This document shows positions 8,931 through 18,919 of a stretch of 64,000 nucleotides of DNA, piece after piece. The stretch is from Gammaproteobacteria bacterium. Its GTDB lineage: Bacteria > Pseudomonadota > Gammaproteobacteria > Steroidobacterales > Foliamicaceae. The stretch lies in the NCBI GenBank assembly GCA_009844425.1, contig VYBN01000017.1, forward strand, positions 109,101-173,100. Direction: 5' to 3'. Made by a program: the position numbers and the translations under genes. The notes beneath the pieces are model-generated. The model did not search any database and was not told the origin of the DNA. It saw only the letters and a list, made by a program, of their open reading frames with translations. How positions within the stretch are numbered: position 1 is the first letter of the stretch; every line of letters starts with the position of its first letter.

Positions 8931-11921
8931 ATGAATTGGCGGAAACGAACAACGGGACTTGCCGCGACAGCCGTATTGCATTCCCTGGCCGCACAACTGC
9001 CGGCCGCCGCCCAGGAGACCGGGGAGGCACCCGGAGCGATCGAGGAGATCGTCGTGGTCGGCACCGCGATACGCGGCACGCCCATCGACGCGCCGCACGC
9101 GGTAAGCGTGGTTGACCGCGAAGCGCTGGAGCAGCAGGGCGCACCGCTGATGGTTGATCTGTTCAAGCACCTGGGGGCCAGTAACGGCGTCGTGGGGGAG
9201 CGCTCGGGCTGGTACAACACCAGTTTGCCGGCAGCGGTCCTGGAGAGCGTTTCCAACGTCAACCTGCGTGGCCTGGGCGCATCGCGGTCGCTGGTCCTGT
9301 TCAACGGGAGCCGGCAGACTTATCTGCCCGCGCGCTTGATCGGCGGACGGTTCGTGGACCTGGGCGTTCTGCCCGCCATCGCCATCGGCCGTATCGAAGT
9401 GCTGAAGGAAGGCGCCAGCGCCATCTACGGCTCGGACGCCGTGGGCGGTATCGCCAATTTCGTCACCCGCGGCGATTTCGTGGGCCTGGAAGTCATTGCT
9501 TCCTACGACAGCTACGAGAGCGCCAGCGACCAGATGGCGGGAGTGATCTGGGGCGCCGCCGTGGGCGAGGCCAACTTCGTCATTTCGGTCGAGCACGAGC
9601 GGCGGGGCGAGCTGGAAGCAGAGGACCGCGACTGGGCGCTGCGTCCGCTGGTGGACCCCTGGAGGGCCGGCTGGTCGAGCGTCGGCAATCCCGGTTATTT
9701 CTGGTTCCCCGAGGGAATCGATACCGCCACCACCCCCAGGGAACAGGTCATCGACACGCTCAAGGCGGTCCAGTGGAGCGGCAAGACCGATCCCATGTGC
9801 AACGAACTGAACGGTTACCCGGAAAACCCGGCGGTCGATCCGTTTTACTGCATCTTCAACTACCAGCCGTTCGACAACCTGATCGAGGAACTGAAGTTCA
9901 CGCGGGTCTTTGCCGAATTGAACGGTCCCCTGGGGACGAATGCCGATTACCACGTCGAAGCGCTGTGGTCGGAAGCGGTCATGCCGAAGTGGCAGACACA
10001 GCCTTCCCATCCCCCGTTTCCCCTGCTGCATCGCGGCGTAATGGAAATTGCTCCCGATCATCCCAACCGGGTGGCCTTCTGCGCAAACGAGGAATTCAGC
10101 CGCGACTTTCGCGCCGAGTGCATGGGCAGCGAGAACTGGTACTGGCGGGGCCGTCCCTTCGGCAACGGCGATCCGGCCCGGACGGACCGGCGCGATACGA
10201 GCACCTGGCGCGTGGCCGGAAGCCTGGAGGGATCGTTCGCCGGCCTCGGCGGCCGCGGAACCTTCTACGACCTCGGGCTTTCCTGGTCCGGCAGCAAGGG
10301 CAACGTCTCGATACCTGCCATTCTCACCGAGCGGCTGTTCCTGGCGTTTCGCGGCTACGGCGGTCCGGATTGTGGTGTAGGCGTGGTGCCTGACGCAACG
10401 TTGGGCCCCGGAATGCGGCTGGAAGACACACAGAAGGCGCCCGGCACGGGCGGCTGCCAGTATTACAACCCGTTCAGCAGCGCGAGCCAGTTCTCTTCCT
10501 TGCCGGGAGCGCCGTTCTACGACACGCCCAACCCTCACTACGATCCCGCCCAGGCAAACTCCCCCGAACTGTTCGCATGGATGAACAGCGTTTCCGATCT
10601 GGACAGCGAGACCACGATGCTGGTTGCGGATGCGACCGTCAGCGGGAACTGGCTGAGCGACGTGCTGGGATACGCCGCGGGCTATCAGTTCCGGCGATTC
10701 AACGCGCAGGGCAATCCCAACCCGCACGGGAACCTGAGCATCAATCCCTGCGCGGCGCTGGGCGACAGGAGCTGCCTGACCGGCAATTTCGGCCCGTTCA
10801 CCTTCATCAACGCCTACAACCCGTACCACGAAGACCAGACCGTGCATCGCGTCTTCGCCGAGTTGGCGATCAACTTCAGCGACCGGCTGGACGTCCAGGT
10901 CGCGGCGAACTACGAGCGGTACGACGAGGCCGACAGCATCGACCCGAAGCTCGCGGTGCGCTGGCGACTGAGCGACGCGGTGACGTTGCGGGGGTCGGTC
11001 CAGACCACCTTCCGGACGCCCTCGGTGGACGACCTTCTCCAGGAAGTGCCGCTTACCGTCACCAATTACATCAGCCAGGTCGGCGCCTGGATCCCGGTGG
11101 ACATCTACGGCGATCCCTCGCTGGAGCCCGAGAGCGCGTTTACCTGGAACCTGGGGTTCGTTTTCTTCCTGGAATCCGGCATCGAGATGACCCTGGATTA
11201 CTGGAACTACGACTTCAAGGACGTTATCGGCGGCCTGCCGCACGACACGATCGACGACCTGTACGCCGATCCCGCCACCTCTCATCAGGTGCTGCACTAC
11301 ATCTACTGCGCCGACGGCCGGGCGGACACGCTGTCGCAACCCTGCGGCTCCAGGTCCATAACGCGCGTGGAGGTGCCCCTGGTCAACTGGCCCGGCGTCA
11401 AGACTTCGGGCATCGACTGGGAGGCACGCGGCTCCTTCGATGTCGGCCCCGGAGTGCTGGATGCCGGCATCAACGGCACCTACACGCTGGAGTACGACAT
11501 TCGCGCCCTGTACCTGGAGGATTTTCTGATTCAGGACTTCCTCGCCGCGGCGGGCAGGCTGAACTTCGGAAATCCGCTGGCAGTGCCCATTCCCGACTGG
11601 AAAGGCCAGGCATTTCTCGCCTACCACTGGAACGACTACAGCCTGTCAACTTACGTGAACCACGTGTCTTCCTACAAGGACGACGGCGCGCACGACGGCT
11701 ACGGCGGCGTGCCGGTCGAGAGCTTTACGGTGGACAGCTTCACGACCGTGGACCTGAGCTTGCAGTGGCGCCTGCCGCGCTACGGGCTGAACCTGACGCT
11801 TTCGGCCCTGAATCTCACCGACGAAGACCCTCCCTTCGCCAACGTGGAGCACGCCTACGACGGCATGACCCATAACCCCAAGGGCCGGCGCCTGAAGCTG
11901 ATCCTTCGCTACACCCCGTGA
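8931..11921 (+). CDS. TonB-dependent outer membrane receptor
   Basis: An outer-membrane active transporter of about 996 residues. After a signal peptide (positive MNWRKR, hydrophobic core, cleavage after PAAAQ) comes a TonB-box-like EEIVVVGTAIR and a plug domain with VNLRGLGASRSLVLFNG and IEVLKEGASAIYGSDAVGG. A 22-strand barrel follows, ending in an aromatic-containing YTP. I prefer the ATG at 8931 over 8892 because it begins the signal peptide. Energy would come from the ExbBD-TonB operon at 36-42 kb. The substrate (siderophore, cobalamin, oligosaccharide or peptide) is not evident. A family C repeat follows the stop codon. Confidence 0.93.
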   Translation: MNWRKRTTGLAATAVLHSLAAQLPAAAQETGEAPGAIEEIVVVGTAIRGTPIDAPHAVSVVDREALEQQGAPLMVDLFKHLGASNGVVGERSGWYNTSLPAAVLESVSNVNLRGLGASRSLVLFNGSRQTYLPARLIGGRFVDLGVLPAIAIGRIEVLKEGASAIYGSDAVGGIANFVTRGDFVGLEVIASYDSYESASDQMAGVIWGAAVGEANFVISVEHERRGELEAEDRDWALRPLVDPWRAGWSSVGNPGYFWFPEGIDTATTPREQVIDTLKAVQWSGKTDPMCNELNGYPENPAVDPFYCIFNYQPFDNLIEELKFTRVFAELNGPLGTNADYHVEALWSEAVMPKWQTQPSHPPFPLLHRGVMEIAPDHPNRVAFCANEEFSRDFRAECMGSENWYWRGRPFGNGDPARTDRRDTSTWRVAGSLEGSFAGLGGRGTFYDLGLSWSGSKGNVSIPAILTERLFLAFRGYGGPDCGVGVVPDATLGPGMRLEDTQKAPGTGGCQYYNPFSSASQFSSLPGAPFYDTPNPHYDPAQANSPELFAWMNSVSDLDSETTMLVADATVSGNWLSDVLGYAAGYQFRRFNAQGNPNPHGNLSINPCAALGDRSCLTGNFGPFTFINAYNPYHEDQTVHRVFAELAINFSDRLDVQVAANYERYDEADSIDPKLAVRWRLSDAVTLRGSVQTTFRTPSVDDLLQEVPLTVTNYISQVGAWIPVDIYGDPSLEPESAFTWNLGFVFFLESGIEMTLDYWNYDFKDVIGGLPHDTIDDLYADPATSHQVLHYIYCADGRADTLSQPCGSRSITRVEVPLVNWPGVKTSGIDWEARGSFDVGPGVLDAGINGTYTLEYDIRALYLEDFLIQDFLAAAGRLNFGNPLAVPIPDWKGQAFLAYHWNDYSLSTYVNHVSSYKDDGAHDGYGGVPVESFTVDSFTTVDLSLQWRLPRYGLNLTLSALNLTDEDPPFANVEHAYDGMTHNPKGRRLKLILRYTP

Positions 11922-11926
11922 CTGCG

Positions 11927-11982
11927 CCTGGGCGGGAGGGCGTCCCGCCCTCCGGGAAGGCGAGACGCCTTCCCACCCGGGG
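11927..11982. repeat. family C REP-like double hairpin, copy C1
   Basis: A 56-base GC-rich element made of two adjacent small hairpins (GAGGGCG/CGCCCTC and GGAAGGCG/CGCCTTCC) inside an outer CCTGGG/CCCGGG pairing. It lies between the convergent TonB receptor and feo genes. Near copies occur at 19871, 25850, 34991 and 48763, with a simplified one at 30676. It has no T-tract, so it is not an ordinary intrinsic terminator. Confidence 0.85.
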
Positions 11983-11983
11983 G

Positions 11984-12133
11984 CTATCGGCGGCGGCCGA
12001 TCTCGTCCGGCGAAACGCTGGCCTCGCCGGACTGCTTCCTGCGGCGCCGGGCGCGTATCCTCCGGAATATGAAGGCGTCGGCGATCAGCGCCACGATCAA
12101 CAGCGCCAACGCTTCCTGCAGGCCCACGGTCAC
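11984..12133 (-). CDS. small membrane protein translationally coupled to feoB
   Basis: A 49-residue protein reading VGLQEALALLIVALIADAF as one transmembrane helix, then a very basic segment (RRIRARRRRK) and a short polar tail. The GTG start at 12133 overlaps the feoB stop in a GTGA arrangement, a strong sign of translational coupling. Small single-helix proteins often follow feoB (FeoC or FeoB-associated Cys-rich proteins), but this one has no cysteines and no FeoC winged-helix. A role in assembling or regulating FeoB is inference from position. Confidence 0.55.
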   Translation of the reverse strand: MTVGLQEALALLIVALIADAFIFRRIRARRRRKQSGEASVSPDEIGRRR

Positions 12134-14292
12134 GACGCCAACCGGTAGGTAAGCATGCCGGCCAGCCAGGCCAAGCCGGACATGTAAATCCAGGCTCCCG
12201 CGGCCCATCGCCAGCTGTTCGTTTCCCTGCCTATGACCGCGACCGTCGAAACGCATTGCAGGGCAAAGGCGTAGAAGACCAGGAGCCCCAGCGCCATGGC
12301 CAGGGTAAACACAGGGCGTCCGTCCGGCCATCGCGACGCCCGCAATCGCTCCCTCAGGCCGACGCTGCCTTCGGCCTCGGAGCCGAGCGCATAGACAGTT
12401 CCCATCACGCCGATCACGACCTCGCGCGCCGGAAATCCCGCCACCACGGAGGCCGATACCCGCCAGTCCCATCCCAGCGGCCTGAAGACCGGTTCAATGG
12501 TCTTGCCCATGCGGCCCAGCAGGCTGTATTCCAGTTGGGCCGCTCGCTCTTCCGCGTCGAGACGGCTAAGCCGGGCTTGCAGCTCAGCCGGCTCTTGCGC
12601 CAACTCGGAAACTTCCGCGCGCCGGTCTGCGAAGTCGTTCGCAATCAGGTCCGAACGCGGGAAGTATCCGAGCGCCCAGATCATTACGCAGGCCGCCGCA
12701 ATAACGGTTCCCGCCCGGGTGAGGAACACCCGCACCTTTGCCGTCAGCTTGAGCGCGAGAACCCGTGCGTTCGGCCACCGGAACGGCGGCATTTCCATGA
12801 AGAACGAAGCGCCCGCGCCACGCAATGCAATGCGCCGCGTAAGAAACGCGCTTACGGCTCCGCCGGCGATTCCCAGCAGGTACAGACCCAGCAGGATCAG
12901 GCCGTGGCGATTGATCCATCCGTTCAGATAGTAGGCGGGCGGCACGAAGCCGGATATGAGCAGCGCATAGACCGGCAGGCGGGCCGAACAGGTCATCAGG
13001 GGAATCGCCACGATGGTCGCGAGCCGTGCCCGGCGATCTCCGACCACCCGCGTGGCCATGATGGCGGGCACCGCGCAGGCGAAGCCGGAGAGAAGCGGGA
13101 TGAACGATTGTCCCGACAGCCCGCAGATTCTCAGCAGCCGGTCCATCAGAAACGAAGCCCGCGCCATGTAGCCGCAGTCTTCGAGGAAGAGAACCAGGGC
13201 AAACAGGAACACGATCTGCGGAACGAAGACGACTACCGCACCCACGCCGGACCACAAGCCGTCGATCAGCAGGCTGGAGAGGGCGCCTGCCGGCAGTGTC
13301 GCGAGGGCCAGGGCGCCCACCTCTTCGAAGAATGCGCTGATTGCGTCCATCAGCGGCGTGGCCCATGCGAACACCGCCTGAAACACCGCGCTCATCACGG
13401 CAAGAAACACGATGGGCCCGGAAACGGGATGGCTTACCAGGCGCTCCAGCCGGCCGGTCCGAGCCAGACCGCCCGGGGAATCGGTCGCTCCGGCCCGCGC
13501 CAACCACCGGTCCACTACCCGGTAGCGGCGGCGCGCTTCGCAGCTTTGCAGGCTTGCCTCACCGATTTGCCCGCGCAGCCGGCGCCGGGTGGTTTCGAGC
13601 AGGCGCCCGGACTGGTCGCCGCCCGTCAGGATCAGGCGCCGTTCGAACTCGCCCCCGGTGTCGATGATCGCGCGTTCCAGGCACCGAGCTTCAGGCGCCG
13701 GCGTAGCCAGTTCCGTCCGCATTTGCGCGGCCGCCTCCCGCACCTCGGGCATGACCGGAACCGCCGTGGCGTGCGTTCCGGCAATCAGGCGTTCCAGGAC
13801 TGAACGAAGTCCCCGGATTCCCTTTCCCCGGTTGGCCGTTATCGGTACGACCGGGGCGGAAAGCTGTCGCGCGAGGGCCATGGTGTCCAGCACTTCCCCC
13901 TGGCGCTCGGCCACGTCCTGCATGTTCAGCGCGACCGCTACCGGCAGTCCGAGTTCCCGGGCCTGGGAAAAGAGATACAGGCTCCTCCGCAGATTGGTGG
14001 CGTCGGCCACGAGCAGCAGGGCATCCGGCCTCGGGATTCCCTCGGCCATTCCAAGCACGACGTCCAGCGTGATTCCGGATTCCGGCCCGTCCGCGGCCAG
14101 CGAGTAGGTGCCTGGCAGATCCACCAGTTCCACGTCGCGCTTTTCGAGGCGCGCGATACCCGTGATCTTCTCGACGGTTACGCCGGGGTAGTTTCCGGTC
14201 CGTTGCCTGAGACCGGTAAGGCGGTTGAAAACGGTGCTCTTGCCGGTGTTGGGGCAACCCAGGACCGCGACGAGCGGGCGGCGGCGGGGCAT
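12130..14292 (-). CDS. feoB: ferrous iron transport protein B
   Basis: A 720-residue inner-membrane Fe2+ transporter with an N-terminal cytosolic G domain. GTPase motifs are visible: G1 GCPNTGKS (residues 12-19), the switch region GNYPGVTVE, G3 DLPG (58-61) and G4 NMQD (near 127). The membrane half carries the paired Gate domains, including the family pattern GFACAVPAIMATR and later GFPAREVVIGVMGTVYALG. Length and order are normal for FeoB. It lies 8 bases downstream of feoA, overlaps a small coupled membrane protein at its 3' end, and sits behind a Fur box. Expression is therefore probably induced when iron is scarce. Confidence 0.96.
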   Translation of the reverse strand: MPRRRPLVAVLGCPNTGKSTVFNRLTGLRQRTGNYPGVTVEKITGIARLEKRDVELVDLPGTYSLAADGPESGITLDVVLGMAEGIPRPDALLLVADATNLRRSLYLFSQARELGLPVAVALNMQDVAERQGEVLDTMALARQLSAPVVPITANRGKGIRGLRSVLERLIAGTHATAVPVMPEVREAAAQMRTELATPAPEARCLERAIIDTGGEFERRLILTGGDQSGRLLETTRRRLRGQIGEASLQSCEARRRYRVVDRWLARAGATDSPGGLARTGRLERLVSHPVSGPIVFLAVMSAVFQAVFAWATPLMDAISAFFEEVGALALATLPAGALSSLLIDGLWSGVGAVVVFVPQIVFLFALVLFLEDCGYMARASFLMDRLLRICGLSGQSFIPLLSGFACAVPAIMATRVVGDRRARLATIVAIPLMTCSARLPVYALLISGFVPPAYYLNGWINRHGLILLGLYLLGIAGGAVSAFLTRRIALRGAGASFFMEMPPFRWPNARVLALKLTAKVRVFLTRAGTVIAAACVMIWALGYFPRSDLIANDFADRRAEVSELAQEPAELQARLSRLDAEERAAQLEYSLLGRMGKTIEPVFRPLGWDWRVSASVVAGFPAREVVIGVMGTVYALGSEAEGSVGLRERLRASRWPDGRPVFTLAMALGLLVFYAFALQCVSTVAVIGRETNSWRWAAGAWIYMSGLAWLAGMLTYRLAS

Positions 14293-14300
14293 GGCGGGAC

Positions 14301-14549
14301 TCAGGATTCGTCAGTGGCGGCCACGACGCGAATCATGCGGGACTGATCCCGCCGCAGGCAGACGGGATGGCCGCCGGCGACGATTTCCAGGGGGTCGCCG
14401 CCTATGCCGCGGCGAAGCACCCGGACGCGAACTCCCGGAACCAGGCCCAGCGTCAGGAGCTCGCGGGTGACCCGTCCTTCGCCCCGGACGGCACGGATTT
14501 CACTGCCGCAGCCGTTGGGCAATTCGTCAAGACCGATTTCTCTCGCCAA
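14301..14549 (-). CDS. feoA: ferrous iron transport protein A
   Basis: An 82-residue SH3-like cytosolic protein. GLVPGVRVRVLRRGIGGDPLEI and the closing CLRRDQSRMIRV fit the FeoA fold, which supports FeoB function. The only reasonable start is TTG at 14549, because the frame is closed by a stop three codons upstream. It is the first gene of the feo operon, 41 bases from the Fur box at 14590-14608. Confidence 0.9.
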   Translation of the reverse strand: MAREIGLDELPNGCGSEIRAVRGEGRVTRELLTLGLVPGVRVRVLRRGIGGDPLEIVAGGHPVCLRRDQSRMIRVVAATDES

Positions 14550-14589
14550 AGTGATTTAATTGGGGGATAGAGCTTGTTGCGAGTCTAAC

Positions 14590-14608
14590 ATAAATGAGAA
14601 TCATTATT
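14590..14608. promoter_or_regulatory. Fur box
   Basis: The 19-base site matches the classical Fur consensus at 14 of 19 positions, with 14 of 15 in the central block AATGAGAATCATTAT. It lies in the divergent region between feoA and the DUF1820 gene. Fe2+-Fur binding here would repress feoAB. Confidence 0.85.
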
Positions 14609-14652
14609 ATTCGTCTTGAATTACCATCTTCAGTCGCCAGGGTTCGAACCGT

Positions 14653-14658
14653 TATAAT
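14653..14658 (+). promoter_or_regulatory. perfect TATAAT -10 hexamer upstream of the DUF1820 gene
   Basis: TATAAT sits 11 bases before the ATG at 14670. No good -35 is seen at 17 bases. A start about 7 bases downstream would leave only a few bases of leader, so the message would be nearly leaderless. Confidence 0.4.
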
Positions 14659-14669
14659 TGCCCCCGATC

Positions 14670-15005
14670 ATGGCGGCCAAGCCCCTTTATCGCATCAGCT
14701 TCCTGAACCAGGGCAAGGTCTACGAAATGTACGCCCGCGGGGTTTCCCAGGGCGGCATGTTCGGGTTCGTCGAAGTGGACGGACTGGAGTTCGGGAAGCG
14801 CACGTCGCTGGTCGTGGACCCGGGCGAGGAGAAGATCAAATCCGAATTCTCCGGTGTGCGCCGCACCTATATTCCCATGCATTGCGTTTTGCGCATTGAT
14901 GAAGTGGAGAAGCGCGGCGTGAGCAAGATTTCGTCCGCCGAGGAGAGCAACGTGACGCAGTTTCCCGCGCCCTTGTATGCCCCCGGCGGAACCGGTTCCG
15001 AGTAG
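14670..15005 (+). CDS. DUF1820 family protein
   Basis: A small cytosolic protein of 111 residues. It begins AAKPLYRISFLNQGKVYEMY, the typical N terminus of DUF1820, a family common in gammaproteobacteria and of unknown function. The middle contains GFVEVDGLEFG and VDPGEEKIKSEF, and the last 25 residues look disordered. The ATG at 14670 fits the family N terminus. An in-frame TTG at 14658 overlaps the -10 hexamer and is unlikely. Confidence 0.85.
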   Translation: MAAKPLYRISFLNQGKVYEMYARGVSQGGMFGFVEVDGLEFGKRTSLVVDPGEEKIKSEFSGVRRTYIPMHCVLRIDEVEKRGVSKISSAEESNVTQFPAPLYAPGGTGSE

Positions 15006-15015
15006 GCCATAGGGG

Positions 15016-18000
15016 ATGCTGGCGCTTCCAGGTTCCGGCGCACTATCCCCGTTCCGACGCAAGCAACTCCTGAGCCGTTTGCGGGCACGGGAACCGGGCG
15101 TCCGGGAAGTAGGCGCCAGTTTCCTTCACCTGGTCAGCATCGATCCGCAGCCGCAGGGCGCCGAGCTGGACCGACTCCGGGATCTGCTGAATTACGGGCC
15201 GGACTGGCCGCAGCCGGCATTCGACGGCCGGGAAGAGGTTCTTCTCGCATTGCCCCGGCGCGGCAGCATTTCGCCCTGGTCCACAAAGGCCAGCGAGATC
15301 GCACGCTTGTGCGGATTTCCGGATACGCAGCGAATCGAACGCGCCGTGCGCTTCCGGATAGCCGCTTCTGCGCCGCTGGGCCGGGAGGCTCGCGCCGAGC
15401 TGTTCGACCGCATGACCCAGGACCTGTTGCCCGAGGGCCTTCCGCTGGACGAACTGTTCGCCCCGGAAGCTCCCCGGCGGCCGGAAACTGTCCCCCTGCT
15501 TTCGGAGGGCCGCGAGGCGCTGGAACGGGCCAACCGGGAGATGGCCCTGGCCTTGTCGCCGGAGGAGATTGCCTATCTGGAAGCGGGCTTTGGCGGGCTG
15601 GGACGCGACCCGACCGACACCGAATTGATGATGTTCGCGCAGGTCAACTCCGAGCACTGCCGACACAAGATTTTCAATGCCGACTGGTGGGATGGAGAGC
15701 AGCGGCTCGAGCATTCGCTGTTCGATCTCATCCGCCTGACGTCGGCGCGCAGCCCGGAGGGCTTGCTGTCGGCGTACGTCGATAACGCCGCGGTCATCTC
15801 GGGTGGCCCGGCCCGGCGTCTGTTCGTGAACGGCTCCGGGCACGAATACACCGTCGTTGACGAGCCGGCGCATACCTGCATCAAGGTCGAGACCCACAAC
15901 CATCCCACGGCGATTTCGCCTTTCCCCGGCGCCGCGACGGGGGCGGGGGGCGAGATTCGTGACGGCGCGGCCACGGGACGCGGCGCGCGGCCCAAGGCTG
16001 GTATGACCGGATTTACGGTTTCCGATCTCAGGGTTCCCGGCGCGGTCCGGCCCTGGGAGAACCGAATAGAGCGGCCCGGACGGCTGGCTTCTCCCCTGCA
16101 GATCATGCTGGAAGCGCCGATCGGGGCGGCGTCCTTCAACAACGAGTTCGGCCGGCCCGCGGTATCGGGGTATTTCCGTTGTTTCGAACAGGAAGGCGCG
16201 CGGCACTGGGGTTATCACAAGCCGATCATGATCGCCGGCGGGGTGAGCGCGGTTCGCGACCCCGACGTCCACAAACTCAAGTCGCCGCCGGACACGCTGG
16301 TTGTGGTCCTGGGGGGACCGGCCATGCGGATCGGCGTGGGCGGCGGTTCCGCTTCCTCCAGGGGCAGCGGCGCCGACCACGAGGAACTCGACTACGCATC
16401 GGTGCAGCGCGGCAACGCCGAAATGCAGCGGCGCGCGCAGGAGGTCATCGACCGCTGTTGCGAACTAGGCCTTGCGGAGGAGGGCGAGAACCCGATCCTC
16501 GGCATCCATGACGTGGGGGCCGGGGGGCTGTCCAACGCGATTCCGGAGTTGCTGCACGACAGCGGAAGGGGCGCGGACCTTGCCTATGCCGCCATTCCAA
16601 GCGCCGACCCGGGCATGTCGCCGCTGGAAACCTGGTGCAACGAGGCGCAGGAACGCTACATGCTGGCCGTGGATGGGGCGCGGCTCGAGGAATTCGAGGC
16701 CCTGTGCCAGCGTGAGCGCTGTCCCTGGTCGCTGCTCGGCCGGATGGACGACAACGGCCGAATACGGCTGCTGCGCGATCCGGGCCAGCCGCCGGTGGAC
16801 ATGCCGCTCGACCTGCTGTTCGGCGGAGCGTCCGGCATGACCATGCGCCTGTCGGAACATCGCACGCATACGGACTCCCTGGAACTGGACGGTATCGATC
16901 CTGAAGAGGCCGTCAGGCGAGTGCTGTCGATGCCCGCGGTGGCCGACAAGTCCTTCCTGATCCACATCGGGGACCGGACCGTCGGAGGACTGGTCGCGCG
17001 AGATCAATTGATCGGGCCCTGGCAGGTCCCGGTCAGCGACGTGGCCGTGACGGCGCGCGACTTTTACGGCCGTGCCGGGGAAGCGATGGCGGTCGGGGAA
17101 CGCACGCCCGTGGCGGTCATCGATCCGGCCGCGGCCAGCCGCCTTGCGCTGGCCGAGGCATTGACGAACATCGCAGCCGCCGACATCGGGCAGGCGTCCC
17201 GCGTTCGTATTTCGGCCAACTGGATGGCGGCGCCGGCCGAACCGGGCCAGGCATCGGACCTGCGAACGGCTGTCGAAGCCCTTTCGGACTGTTGCCGGGA
17301 GCTGAAGGTTGCGGCGCCGGTCGGCAAGGATTCGCTCTCCATGCGGACGTCCTGGAACAACGCCGACGGCCGGGAGCATGTGGTTACGGCGCCGGTTTCG
17401 CTGGTCGTGACCGCCTTTGCCCCGGTCACAGACTTTCGGCGCACGCTGACGCCGGAACTCGAGGACCGTCCCGGAACCCGCCTCCTTTTGTTGGACCTGT
17501 CGAACGGCCGCAACCGCCTGGGCGGGAGCTGCCTGGCCCAGGCGTTCGACCGACGCGGCGGCGAGCCCGCCGACCTGGACGACTCCCGCCTGCTCGCCGC
17601 GCTGGTCAGGACCTTGCGCGAGCTGGCCGCCGATGGCATTGCGCTGGCATGGCACGACCGGTCCGACGGCGGGCTCTTCGTTACCTTGTGCGAAATGGCC
17701 TTTGCCGGCCGCCTGGGCCTGCAGCTCGAAATTTCAGATGCAGGGGGCCAGGATCTCCTCGCGCGCTTGTTCGCCGAGGAGCCGGGCGGCGTGCTGCAGG
17801 TCCATGAGGACCAATTGGAGAAGGTCCGGTCGCTTTGCCGTGAAAACGGCCTGGGTGATTGCCTTGAGGACCTGGGCGGGGTCACGGCCTCGCACGGCGG
17901 CTCGCCGCGTCCGCGCGAAATCCGCATTCGACATCGGGACGGCATCCTGGAATTCGACCGCGTGGAATTGCACCGGAGCTGGTCGGAGCTGAGTTACCGA

Positions 18001-18909
18001 ATGCAGTCGCTGCGGGACAATCCGGAGACGGCTGAAGAGCAATACCGAAGCGTGCTGGATGAGAGCGATCCCGGTTTGACCGGGGTGGCTGCTTACCCTC
18101 CGCGCGAGGCACGCAAGGCGCCCGCGGGCGGCGCCCGGCCCCGGGTGGCGATATTGCGCGAGCAGGGCGTCAACGGACAGGCGGAGATGGCAGCGGCCTT
18201 CACGCAAGCCGGTTTTCTGGCCGTGGACGTGCACATGTCGGACATCCTCGGCGGCGGGGAGGACCTGGGCGGATTCCAGGGTCTGGCGGCCTGCGGCGGA
18301 TTCTCCTATGGCGACGTACTCGGCGCCGGGGGCGGCTGGGCGCGCTCCATCCTGATGAACGAACGGGCGCGCGAGGTATTTGCACGGTATTTCGAGATGC
18401 CGGACCGGTTTACGCTGGGCGTTTGCAATGGATGCCAGATGCTCAGCCTGATTTCCGAACTGATTCCTGGATGCGAGCATTGGCCCCGCTTTACCCGCAA
18501 CCGTTCCGAGCAGTTCGAGGCGCGGCTCAGCATTGTCCGGGTCGAGTCCAGCCCTTCGGCGCTGCTGACCGGCATGGAGGGCTCCCTGCTGATGATCGCG
18601 ACATCGCACGGCGAAGGACGGGCCGAATTCGCCACGCCCCGGCAGCGGGAGCAGTGTGAAGCGGCAAGCCTGGCCGCCTGCCGGTTCGTGGACGGACACG
18701 GAGCGCCCACCAACGCGTACCCGGCCAATCCGAACGGTTCGCCGGGCGGACTGGCCGGGCTGACATCGAGCGACGGGCGAGTGACGGCCCTGATGCCGCA
18801 CCCGGAACGGCTGTTCCGGACCGCGCAGCACTCCTGGCATCCACGGGGCTGGGGCGAGCATGGTCCATGGATGCAGATGTTCCTCAACGCGCGTTCCGCC
18901 ATCGACTGA
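15016..18909 (+). CDS. purL: phosphoribosylformylglycinamidine synthase
   Basis: A single-chain FGAM synthase of 1297 residues, the large proteobacterial form. It makes FGAM from FGAR, ATP and glutamine in purine biosynthesis. The order is a PurS-like N-terminal domain, two PurM-like synthetase units (for example [37 protein letters not shown] cut into its two parts at about residues 293-315, and a second-half [11 protein letters not shown]), then a class I glutamine amidotransferase. The catalytic cysteine is Cys1137 in GVCNGCQ, and PHPER near the end supplies His and Glu. Length is normal. It starts 11 bases after the DUF1820 gene. Confidence 0.97.
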   Translation: MLALPGSGALSPFRRKQLLSRLRAREPGVREVGASFLHLVSIDPQPQGAELDRLRDLLNYGPDWPQPAFDGREEVLLALPRRGSISPWSTKASEIARLCGFPDTQRIERAVRFRIAASAPLGREARAELFDRMTQDLLPEGLPLDELFAPEAPRRPETVPLLSEGREALERANREMALALSPEEIAYLEAGFGGLGRDPTDTELMMFAQVNSEHCRHKIFNADWWDGEQRLEHSLFDLIRLTSARSPEGLLSAYVDNAAVISGGPARRLFVNGSGHEYTVVDEPAHTCIKVETHNHPTAISPFPGAATGAGGEIRDGAATGRGARPKAGMTGFTVSDLRVPGAVRPWENRIERPGRLASPLQIMLEAPIGAASFNNEFGRPAVSGYFRCFEQEGARHWGYHKPIMIAGGVSAVRDPDVHKLKSPPDTLVVVLGGPAMRIGVGGGSASSRGSGADHEELDYASVQRGNAEMQRRAQEVIDRCCELGLAEEGENPILGIHDVGAGGLSNAIPELLHDSGRGADLAYAAIPSADPGMSPLETWCNEAQERYMLAVDGARLEEFEALCQRERCPWSLLGRMDDNGRIRLLRDPGQPPVDMPLDLLFGGASGMTMRLSEHRTHTDSLELDGIDPEEAVRRVLSMPAVADKSFLIHIGDRTVGGLVARDQLIGPWQVPVSDVAVTARDFYGRAGEAMAVGERTPVAVIDPAAASRLALAEALTNIAAADIGQASRVRISANWMAAPAEPGQASDLRTAVEALSDCCRELKVAAPVGKDSLSMRTSWNNADGREHVVTAPVSLVVTAFAPVTDFRRTLTPELEDRPGTRLLLLDLSNGRNRLGGSCLAQAFDRRGGEPADLDDSRLLAALVRTLRELAADGIALAWHDRSDGGLFVTLCEMAFAGRLGLQLEISDAGGQDLLARLFAEEPGGVLQVHEDQLEKVRSLCRENGLGDCLEDLGGVTASHGGSPRPREIRIRHRDGILEFDRVELHRSWSELSYRMQSLRDNPETAEEQYRSVLDESDPGLTGVAAYPPREARKAPAGGARPRVAILREQGVNGQAEMAAAFTQAGFLAVDVHMSDILGGGEDLGGFQGLAACGGFSYGDVLGAGGGWARSILMNERAREVFARYFEMPDRFTLGVCNGCQMLSLISELIPGCEHWPRFTRNRSEQFEARLSIVRVESSPSALLTGMEGSLLMIATSHGEGRAEFATPRQREQCEAASLAACRFVDGHGAPTNAYPANPNGSPGGLAGLTSSDGRVTALMPHPERLFRTAQHSWHPRGWGEHGPWMQMFLNARSAID

Positions 18910-18919
18910 GGCGACCGGC

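Noticed and set aside
8874..11627. 917-codon open frame on the minus strand opposite the TonB receptor
   Set aside because: It is a GC-rich shadow of the receptor: low-complexity, no recognisable domain, and the plus strand has a signal peptide, plug and barrel.
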